Origin: Eunapius fragilis
Taxonomy: Eukaryota > Porifera > Demospongiae > Spongillida > Spongillidae
NCBI GenBank assembly: GCA_963681505.1
Contig: OY811978.1
Coordinates: 7,052,586-7,116,585, forward strand
DNA length: 64,000 nt
Direction of reading: 5' to 3'
In this document: positions 45,126 to 55,100 of the stretch, one piece after another
Layout of the letters: each line of letters opens with the position of its first letter
How positions within the stretch are numbered: the stretch's first letter is position 1
Position numbers and translations under genes: made by a program
The notes under the pieces: model-generated
Told to the model about the DNA's origin: nothing
Seen by the model: the letters and a program-made list of their open reading frames with translations, nothing else
The model's database searches: none

Positions 45126-46954
45126 GACCGAATAGGTTAATTGGACAAGCACTATCGATATAGCCACAAGGTAATTACTCCTGCAATAAAGTATTCCATG
45201 CACCATAGTCTGCATTAAAGTAAGTATTATTAGCAGTGCTGCCTTAATATAAACAGCTAAAGGGTGGGGCTGGTCGACCGCAACCGTTTTAGTTATATAT
45301 AGGCAGTAATATAGGTTGGATCATGGATACGCACTGCATACCACAAAAGCCACAGCGCAATTTTTCCACAATTACTTTGTTTTTTTTTTTTTTGTTGTTG
45401 TTGTTGGCAAGTATAGTGCCTTAGCATAAACAGGGCACGGGGGTTGTCGACCGTCGCACGTTTAAGTTTAGAGCAGTTCGAATAGGTTAATTGGACATGT
45501 ACAAGCACTTATAAGAACTATAGATATAGCCACAGGGCAATTTCTCTAAGTGCTTTTTTCAGGTACTGCCTTAACACAAACAGGGCGGGGGCACCGTTTT
45601 GGTCTATAGGCAATATAGGGTCGAATAGGTTGGATAAGCACTCCTAACAACAGCCTGCATTAAAGTATAAGTGTTATTTCCAAGTACTGCCTTAACATTA
45701 ATCGGGCGGGGGTGGTCGACAGCTACCGTTTAAGTTAGGCAGTAATGTAGGTTAATTGGATCATGGATAACCACTGCTTACAACAAAAACCACGCCTGAT
45801 TTCTCCTGCGTTATAATAAGGCCTTTGCTTTTTTTATTTTATTTTTTGCAAGTATATAGGGCATACAAGGCGCCGCTGTACGGTTTAAGTTTAGTGGGTA
45901 TGTAGAGCCAGTATATATAGGATTGAATAGGTTGGACAAGCACTGCTAATAACTATAAAGCCACATCGCAATTTCTCCTGCATATATAATATATTCAGTA
46001 AAGTATACGTGCATGCAGGTATATTGCCTTAACACAAACAGGGTGCATGGGTTTAGGTTTAGACCGTATAGGGTCGAATAGAGTCCTAACAACAAGTCAC
46101 ATCGCCTGCATTTAAGTTCCAAGTACTGCATTAACATAAATATAGGGCGGGGTGGTCGACTGGTTTAGGCAGTAATGTAGGTAGGATATGATTTCTCCCG
46201 CATTAAAATAAGGCCTTTTTATTTTTGAAATATATAGTGCATGAACATTAATAAGGCGGACCTCTGTACCGTTTAAGTTTAGGCAGTATGTAGAGCAGAA
46301 TAGGATCGAATAGGTTGGACAAGCACTCCTACGAACTAAGGCCACAGTGCAATTTCTCCTGCATATGTATTTTTAAAAGGATAAGTGTTTTTTGCATGTA
46401 GGTACTGCCTTTGGTAACACAAACAGGGCGGGGGTACCGTTTATGTTTAGGCAGTATATATAGGGTCGAATAGGTTAATTGGATAAGCACTCCTAACTGC
46501 ATGCATGACAGCAAAAACCACATCGCCTGCATTAAAGTAAGCGGTGTTATTTCCAAGTACTGCTTTAACATAAACAGGGCGGGGTGGTCAACCGCTACCG
46601 TTTAAGTTTAGGCAGTATGCAGAGCAGTATAGGATCGAATAGTTTGGACAAGCACTCTTATTAACGAAAGTCTCCCCTGTATTAAGTAAGTGTTGTTTGC
46701 AGTTACTGCCTAAACACAACAGGGCAGGCCGCGGGCGTACCGTTTAGGTTTATACGCAGTATAGGGTCGACTAGGTTGGATAAGCACTCCTAACAACAAA
46801 AGACACAGCCTGCATTAAAGTATAAGTGATACTTCCAATTAACATATATAAACAGGGCGGGGGGTGATCGACCGCTACCGTTTATGTTTAGGCAGTAATA
46901 TATAGGTTTGATCATTGATAAGCACTGCTTACAACAAAAGCTACAGCGCAATTT

Positions 46955-47335
46955 CTCCCGCATCGGAAGTTTCGTTAGAAACTTCCATATAGGATTTGAC
47001 CCCGACTATGAATGTCATTAAAAAAACGCGACCCGTCTGTAACAACACTCCCGACGATCGGATCGTGTAGCTTGTTTTAGCAATCGATCTAGAAGTCAAA
47101 AATGAGTAGTTTCGTTTTTGTTTCATGTCGCTGAACCGCGTGGTTGTTGAGAACAAGAGTGTACTGCCCGTCCTCGTACCCAGTCTCGGAACAAGGGGCG
47201 GGTCGTCTTCTTATTCTCCTTCTCCTCCTTCTTGGCAACGCATAACTCAGGACAGGAACATTTCTAAGCGATGAAATTTTCACCAATAGCTTCAGAATCG
47301 GCTGGAGGACTCGCTTTTATATAATATATGAAAAA
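46955..47335 (+). repeat. Dispersed repeat B, uninterrupted copy
   Basis: Starts with a hairpin GGAAGTTTCGTTAGAAACTT and runs through GACCCGTCTGTAACAACACT, CCCGACGATCGGATCG and GTACTGCCCGTCCTCGTACC to CGGCTGGAGGACTCGC. It lies next to the hairpin MITE at 47349. Confidence 0.85.
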
Positions 47336-47348
47336 AAATATTAAGAAA

Positions 47349-47634
47349 ACAAGTAAATAAAAACATTCTCTACGAGAAAGTTGGTGGGATATAGGATTTG
47401 ATTATGACATTGGTGGTGTAAAAAGCAAGGAAACAAGGTCTTATCAGAAGGGAAAATGTCATAGTCCTATATTTAGCACACAAACAACACATGCCCTAGA
47501 AATGTGCTAAATATAGGACTATGACATTTTCCCTTCTGATAAGACCTTGTTTCCTTGCTTTTTACACCACCAATGTCATAATCAAATCCTATATCCCACC
47601 AACTTTCTCGTAGAGAATGTTTTTATTTACTTGT
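47349..47634. mobile_element. Near-perfect hairpin MITE, 286 bp
   Basis: The arms begin ACAAGTAAATAAAAACATTC and are inverse complements over about 130 bp, with a centre near ACAAACAACACATGCCC. It shares the family core (GTTGGTGGGATATAGG, AGCAAGGAAACAAG, CAGAAGGGAAAATGT, CCTATATTTAGCACA) with the copy at 44331 but differs at many positions in both arms alike. Confidence 0.9.
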
Positions 47635-48291
47635 ATAATTCAACTATGAAGGATACACTGTACATGTTAGTGCTTGTGTTTATTCCAAACCATGTATGCA
47701 TCAACTCCAACAATAGGATGCTCCCCATCCCTCTGCGCACTATAAGAGGAGTACTTAAAGATTTGGAAGTAAGAAATGTGATGTAGTTTGTTGGTCTGCA
47801 TGATTTAATGGATGTCTGATTGGTTTGTAAGACTCATTTTAAACATGTATGCAAATTCAAGACATCAAGATGGAAGGAATGCTATTTTGAAAAGGTTGGG
47901 AAAAGGCTTTCAAAACATGATATTGTGCGAATTGCAGACACATGGCCAATAAAAGCTTCTCTGCCTCTTGTAAGATAAAAAATCTACATTTTTCAGTATT
48001 TGCATTGCATGTATTTTCCTATAAATAGAATCCTGAAATCATTAACTATTTGAATGCAATTTGTGATATAGTTAGTATTGAAAGTGGCTGCCCTTTGGGA
48101 ATGTCATTCACCTTTAACAACCTTAATCCTGAGGTACTTTTGCATATAAAGAATGCTTCTAAATTTAATTTGCTTTGCTATAATTGAACCTGCAGGCAAT
48201 GGTCCTTGTCATATCTCAGTATTTCCATTGGCCATATGATGCAGCTGCAGAACATTACTTCAACAAGTCACATCCAGAAAAGATCACATAA
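47635..48291 (+). CDS. Four in-phase exons, 3' end of an unknown gene
   Basis: Exon A ends at 47768 (LPIPLRTIRGVLKDLE, donor GTAAGA). Exon B is 47832-47969 (138 bp; RWKECYFEKVGKRLSKHDIV, TWPIKASLPL; donor GTAAG). Exon C is 48029-48133 (105 bp; NPEIINYLNAICDIVSIESG, FTFNNLNPE). Exon D is 48196-48291 (AMVLVISQYFHWPYDAAAEH, then a TAA stop). All junctions are phase 0, have AG/GT borders and join without stops, and the composition looks like ordinary globular protein. The small introns are 53-63 bp. The 5' part is missing or lies beyond the hairpin MITE at 47349-47634. No family was recognised; a captured gene fragment or a transposon gene are both possible. Confidence 0.5.
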
Positions 48292-50554
48292 ACTATTTTT
48301 TTCTATCCTTTCTCTCTATCTCCACTGTTCATATTTTCTTTTCATATTGCTGCTACAATGCATCAGGATCAGTAACATTTTAATTTCTGTGTCATAAACT
48401 GGTAGCCAGCTCAGTGATTTCAACTCTTAAAGTTTTACATGTACATGTATTTGCAGTGGGTATTGTATTTCAAACTCTATATACACAAGCAGACAATTAA
48501 TAAACAGCATTAAAACAAAGCCATGCACAGCACCACATTAAGTAAGGTATTTGTTTTTTATTTCCCCCAAGTACATAAACATGGTGGGGGTGGTCGACCG
48601 CTGTACTGCTTAAGTTTAAGCAGTATGAAGAGCAGTATAGGATCGAATAGGTTAATTGAACAAGCACTCGTACAGTGTAAGAACTATGTAGTCACAGGGA
48701 AACTTTTCACGCATTGAAATAAGTTTTTTTTTTCATTTACTGCCTTAACATAAACAGGGCGGGGTACCGTTTAGGTTTAGGCAGCACAGGGTCGAATAGG
48801 TTGAATAAGCATTTCTACCATCGCCTGCATTAAAGTGTTATTTGCAAGTACTGCCTTAATATAAACAGCTAGGGTGGGGCTGGTCGACCGCAACCGTTTT
48901 AGTTTAGGCAGTAGTATAGGTTGGATCATAGATAAGCACTGCTTAAAACAAAAGCCACAGCGCAATTTCTACCTAATAAAACAAGGCCTTTGTTTTTGGT
49001 TGTTGCAAGTTAGTGCCTTAACATAAATAGGGCGGAGGCACCGTTTAGGTTTAGGCAGTACAGGGTCTAATAAGCATTCCTAACAACGAAAGTCACATCG
49101 CCTGCATTAAAGAAAGTATTATTTGCAGTACTGCCTTTATATAAACAGCTAGGGTGGGGCTGGTCGACCACAACCATTTTAGTAATAGTGCGATTTCTCC
49201 CACAGTAAAACAAGGCCTTTGTTTTTTTGTTGTTGCAAGTATATTGCCTTAACATAAACAGGGCGCGGGGGTTGTCGACCGCTGTACCGTTTAAGTTTAG
49301 GCAGTAAGTAGAGCAGTATCGGATTGAATAGGTTAATTGGACAAGAACTATGCCACAGGGCCATTACTCCTGCATTAATGTAAGTGTTTCTTTTTTTTTT
49401 TTTCCAGATACTGCCTTAACGGAAACAGGGCTGGGCACCGTTTAGGTTTAGGCAGTACAAGGTCGAATAGGTTGGATAAGCACTCCTCACAACGAAAGCC
49501 ACATCACCTGCATTAAAGTATTATTTGCAGTACTGCTTTAATATAAACAGCTAAAGGGTGGGGCTGGTTGATCGCAACCTTTATAGTTATATATAGGCAG
49601 TAATTTAGGTTGGATCATGGATAAGCACTGCTTACAACAAAAGCCACAGCGCAATTTCTCTCAAATAAAACAATTCCTTTGTTGTTGCAAATATAATGCC
49701 TTAGCATAAACAGGGCGCGGGGGTTGTTGACCGCTGCACCGTTTAAATTTAGGCAGTAAGTAGAGCAGTATAGGATCGAATAGGTTAATTGGACAAGCAC
49801 TATTGATTTTGCCACAGGGCAATTACTCCTGCATTAAAGTCAGATACTGCCTTAGCATAAACATGCAGGGCTAGGCACCGTTTAGGTTTAGGCAGTACAG
49901 GGGCGAATAGGTTGGATAAACACTCCCAACAACGAAAGCCACATCGCCTGCATTAAAGTAAGTGCTGGCTTAAAATAAACAGCTAGGGTGGGGCTGGTCG
50001 ACCACAACCGTTTAGTTTAGGCAGTATATAGGTTGAATAATTGATATGCAACAAAAATTTCTCCCCAAATAAAACTAGGCTTTTGTTTTTTGTTGTTGCA
50101 AGTGTAGTGCCTTAACATAAACATGATGGGGGTGGTCGACAGCTGTACCGTTTAAGTATTATAGAATTGAATATAGGTTGGACAAGCACTGATAAGAGCT
50201 AAAGTCACAGCGCGATTTCTCCAGCATCAAATGCAAGTGATTTTTGCAATTACCGCCTCAACATAAACAGGGCGGGGGTGCCGACGAAGCCGTTTAGGTT
50301 TAGGCAGTATGTAAAGCAGTAGGGCTGAATACTGAGCATTCTAATAAACCACGACTCAATTTTGCCTGCATCGGAGCTTTCCTGCACCATAGACCCGGCT
50401 GTATCATCATGCTAGACTTGGTGTGTTTTTTATATCCTTCGATGATGTCTTTCATGTGCTTAAATATTCATAGTTGTGGTGCTTGTTACAAATTACATTG
50501 CGGTTTGAAAAGCGCGGGGCGCCCTTGGGCGCGCGCATTTGCCTTCACTTAAAG

Positions 50555-51205
50555 TTGGCGTATAAAAGGAGAAAGGATCCAAAAATTTCAACCGGCCGTG
50601 CGAATGTTTTAGATTAAAAATGGTGGCTTAGAGCTAGAGGCTTGGCAACAACAGTTACAGCGTACAAGCTCAAGCACGCATGCATGTTTTGAATGCCATT
50701 TCATGCCATTTTTGAAGTTCGTAACACTAAGTTAACAAACTGGATCACATGTTCGTATAATGGCGACCTCTTCACCAGAAGATACGTAATCTAGGTTTAG
50801 ACTGCATCTGCAAGGGTCCTTTTCCTCTCAAGAGGAAAAGGAAACGTTTCTGAGTAGATTTGAGGAAGCGAAGCAACTACTTGCACCTGGTTGCAAGCGG
50901 AACGCTACTATCAGCGTGTTGAATACTTTGCTGGACCTGTCTGTTTCGAGAACAAATAAACGCGCGCGATGGAGTACTAAGAAGTACTTGATCTGCCCGT
51001 CTTAACAACGTAAAAACGAAGTAGCCAGCAAGTCTGGGTGAGAATCCTAACAGCTTACAAAACTACGCCATTCTAAGGATGTTGAGCTCACGTGATTTCC
51101 GGTTGGATCCAAGCGCCTTTTATACGCGAATTTTCGCATCGATCGGCAGGCGTGTGCTGAGGCCTGCGCTAGTATTTACTCTCAATCTCCTCCTTTAAAG
51201 CAGGA
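50555..51205 (+). repeat. Tandem duplication, unit 1, with TATA box and remnant first exon
   Basis: Unit 1 begins near GCGTATAAAAGGAG, a good TATA box, at about 50569. About 190 bp later comes ATGGCGACCTCTTCACCAGA at about 50760, then TAA after nine codons. Beyond it the frame continues as RFRLHLQGSFSSQEEKETFL, KQLLAPGCKRNATISVLNTL, which looks like a genuine N-terminal coding exon damaged by the stop. The unit is repeated from 51206 with about 95% identity by eye. The continuing gene is not seen. Confidence 0.6.
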
Positions 51206-51969
51206 GTTGCCATATAAAAGGAGCTTGGATCCAAAAATTTCAACTGGCCGTGCGGCTGTTTTAGATTAAAAATGGTGGCTTCATATACATAGAGCTAGAG
51301 GCTTGGCAACAACAGTTACAGCGTACAAGTTCAAGCACGCATGCATGTTTTGAATGCCATTTCATGCAACAATACCATTTTTGAAATTAGTAACACTAAG
51401 TTAACAAACTGGATCACATGTTCGTATAATGGCGACCTCTTCACCAGAAGATACGTACTCTAGGTTTACAAGGGTCCTTTTCCTCTCAAGAGGAAGAGGA
51501 AACGTTTCTGAGTAGATTTGAGGCAGCGAAGCAACTACTTACACCTGCTTGCAAGCGGAACGCTACTATCAGCGTATTGAATACTTTGCTGGACCTGTCG
51601 TTTCGAGAACAAATAAACGCGCGCGATAGAGTACTAAGAAGAACTTGATCTGCCCGTCTTAACAACGTAAAAACGATGTAGCCAGCAAGTCTGGGTGAGA
51701 ATCCTACAGTGGCGGATCCAGGGGGGGGGGGGGGTCCAGGGTGTCTGGACCCCCCCCCTCGAACCTGATTATGAATATAATTAGCATATGACGTGTCGCA
51801 CGTGAGATATACATTTCTACGGAGTGCACTTTGTGAAGTTGCTAAATAGCTTATCTTATTGTTTATTCATTGGTTAGTACTATATTTTAGTTCTGTAAAT
51901 TGCGAGATACGTAGGCTGGTATTTATACGTAAGATAAATGTATTCCAAAATGCTAACCCACGGTCGTAA

Positions 51970-52095
51970 TGTAAACCCCCGAACTACAACCGTTGACGAC
52001 ACACGAGTCTCCAAAATATTTCACACGAAAAGGGACACACACCCAACACGCATGCGCAATACATTACATCATTATTATTTGCCCAGCCTATTACA
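51970..52095 (-). repeat. 3' LTR of the intact Ty3/gypsy element
   Basis: 126 bp, TGTAAACCCC to CCTATTACA with TGTAA/TTACA inverted ends. Identical by eye to the LTR at 57048-57173. GTAA precedes it (51966-51969). Confidence 0.95.
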
Positions 52096-52098
52096 TAG

Positions 52099-52107
52099 CC
52101 CTCCCTC
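52099..52107 (-). other. Polypurine tract
   Basis: On the minus strand GAGGGAGGG lies three bases upstream of the 3' LTR, the expected plus-strand primer for reverse transcription. Confidence 0.8.
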
Positions 52108-52132
52108 ATGAAAGATACGTCCTCGTATCGAC

Positions 52133-55100
52133 TTAGTGAGTAACGAAATTCCCGAACCAGTCTGGTTCTTTTCGCTCTCTAACTGGATACCGTCTCTGTT
52201 CTAGAGGGGAAGCTGCATCTTCTTCCAGATCATCTGGTGCAGGAGAACCCTCATTCTCTAGAACTTCTTGAATGTTATCAGTCTCCTCAACTTGGCCTGG
52301 CAACTGACCCGCATTTTCCATCTCCACATCTCCCCCCTCTGATTTTTCTTCAATCTCTCTGACATGTGGGAGCGGCATCTCATCCTCCGTATCTTCCTCT
52401 GCGTCAGGATTAGCAGGGTTTGTATTTGGAATTTGTACACTGACACGTAACTCCTGTGGTGTTGTAGCTGGTTGACTAACCTTGTGAAGGCGGACATCTG
52501 GGTTACAAGGTTTGAGGCGGTCAAAGTGCACAACTTGACGTTGCCTTCTCTTTGCTGTGTGCTGGATCCTGTATGTAACATCTGAAAGTTGCTTAATAAC
52601 CTCAAAAGGTCCTTGCCAAGATCTGTGCAACTTTTTACAGTTGAATCCTTTTTTTCTTGGAACTGCAGGGTTCCACAGCCACACTAAATCACCTGTGTTG
52701 AACCTTTCCCCATGAATCCTTCTATCATAGAATGCTTTCTGCCGTAACTGACTTTGTCCTGTCTTTTCCCGAACTTTGTCAAACGTTTGACCCATTCTCT
52801 TCTGTACTTTGGCGACATATTCACTGTGTGACACGTTTTCCTGCTGTGGTGTTCCACACAAGAGATCCACTGGAAGTCGGGCCTCGTAACCGTGCATAAG
52901 GTAAAACGGCGTATAACCCGTTGAAGCATGCACACTTGTATTGTACGCAAAACAGGCCATCTTTACATGCCTATCCCAGGTGAAGTGGCAGCCTTCCAAC
53001 GCAGTAGCCAGGATGTCACACAGTGTCTTATTAAATCTCTCTATCTCTCCGTTGCAAGAAGGATGATATGGTGTAGTTCTGGTTTTCTGAATACTCATGG
53101 TTTTGCACAACTCTGCAATTACATCGGACTCAAACTGTGGTCCCTGGTCTGAATGTAGTTGTTCCGGGAATCCATTTTGGCAGAAGTATTCTTCTACAAG
53201 AATTCTCGCTACCGTTTTAGCTTCCTGATTCGGAACAGCATAGGCTGACATATACTTCGTGAAGTGATCTCCAACCACCAGGATGTACCGGTTGCCATCT
53301 TCAGACTCCACGAGTGGACCAAGAAAATCCATTGCCACAATCTGCAGCGGGGATCCGACCTTAATAGAGGTCAATGGGGCTCTCCTCTTGGGTGCTGGAC
53401 CTTTTCTAGCAGCACAATCCCTGCATGTGCGACACCAATTGATCACATCTTTCTGATGACCAGGCCAGTAGAATCTTTCTCGTAACCTATGCAATGTCTT
53501 ATCCTCCCCAAAGTGCCCTCCACATGGGCCTTCATGCAACTGCCTTAACACTTCCTCTCTGAGGCTCTTTGGAACGATGAGTTGCAATCTGTTAGAAGTT
53601 CCATCTTGATTTTCGAACTGCCGATACAGGACCCCTTCCTCCAGCCGTAGTTGCATCCATTGTTGAAACAGGGCCCGTGTAGCAGAACTGAACCCTTTTG
53701 TCTGGCCAACTTCTGGCTGCTTGGCCCCCTCCTTGTGTCGCTTTAAAACTGGTCCAATATCCTTGTCTTGTAACTGCAAGCTGGAGACATCCATATCTGA
53801 CACTGCCTCTGGTAATATAATAGGCACCACTGCACTCTCACCTGAGGTGTGCGCTGTACCATCATGTACTGGGCACTTGCGGTTATTACAAGAAATACGG
53901 GACATAGCATCTGCATTGTTATGACTGCGACCCTCTCGGTGTACAATCTCATAGGTGAACTCTTGTAACTTCTCAATCCACCTCGCGAGTTGGCCTTCTG
54001 GCTCTTTGAAATTATGTAACCACAGAAGTGAGCCATGATCTGTTCTGAGGCGAAAAGGTCTTCCCAACAAGTAGTGACGAAATTTATTAGTAAAGACCAC
54101 AACTGCTAATAACTCTCTCCTAGTTACACAGTAGTTTCGCTCCTCCTTACTGAGCAGCCTACTGTCAAAACAGACAACCCTTTCTTTACCATCCTGAATC
54201 TGGGATAGAACTGCTCCCAGGCTGTGGTTGCTTGCATCTGTATCTAAGATGAAGGGTTTGGAGCTGTCGGGGTATGCTAGGATAGGAGATGAAGTGAGTT
54301 TTGTCTTTAGAGCACAGAAAGCACTCATGCAATCACTCGTCCACTTGAAGTCGCTTCCTTTTCTGGATAATTCGTGCAAGGGTTTGGCAACTTCCGCATA
54401 TCCATGGATGAAGTGTCTGTAGTAGTTTGCCAGACCCAGGAATCCTTGCAACTCTACCAGGCAAGTGGGTGTGGGCCATTCAGTAACCACTTTTGATTTC
54501 TCCGGGTCCGGAGTCACTCCTTGCTCTGACACTATGTGTCCCAGATAGAGTACTTTCTTCTGGAAAAACCTGCATTTGTCTGGGTTTAGTGTCAGCCCTG
54601 CTGCCTGAAGTCTGGAAAGGACCATGCTCAAATTATCCAGGTGCTCATCAAACGATCGCCCCATGATAATAATATCGTCGAGGTATACTAGGCAAGATGA
54701 CCATTGTACTCCCGCTAGTACGACATCCATGAGCCTTTGGAATGTGGCCGGAGCGTTGCATAATCCGAAAGGCATAACGTTAAACTCAAAATGACCATCC
54801 TGAGTGCAAAATGCGGTCTTCTCCTTATCCTCAGGGCATATCTTAACTTGCCAGTAGCCACTTGCAAGATCCAGAGTAGTGAACCACTTTGAACCTGCCA
54901 ATGAGTTGAGCGTATCATCAATCCTTGGCAGCGCATATGCATCTTTACGTGTTAGTGAATTAAGTTTCCGAAAATCCACACAGAATCGTAGCGACCCATC
55001 CTTCTTTTTCACCAGGACTACAGGAGATGCCAAAGGACTGGAAGATGGCTGAATTATGTTCTTGTCTAGCATATCCTGTAACACTTTCCTGCTCTCCTCT

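Larger units (their letters stand above)
43125..50340. repeat. Complex satellite array with three monomer types and an orientation switch
   Basis: Monomers of roughly 120-165 bp share a core of GCCTTAACATAAACAGGGCG, GTCGACCGC, CGTTTAAGTTTAGGCAGTA, ATAGGATCGAATAGGTT and GCCTGCATTAAAGTAAG. Three variants alternate: one with GGTGGGGCTGGTCGACCGCA and AATAAAACAAGGCCTTTG, one with GGGCGCGGGGGTTGTCGACC and TTAATTGGACAAGCACT, and a shorter one lacking GTCGAC. From 43125 to about 43885 the units run in one direction and from about 43890 onward in the other. The array is interrupted at 44331-45125 and 46955-48520. Confidence 0.85.

Noticed and set aside
43125-50340. TTAGGC words in the satellite taken as telomeric repeats
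   Set aside because: TTAGGC occurs once per monomer inside TTTAGGCAGT, not as a tandem hexamer.
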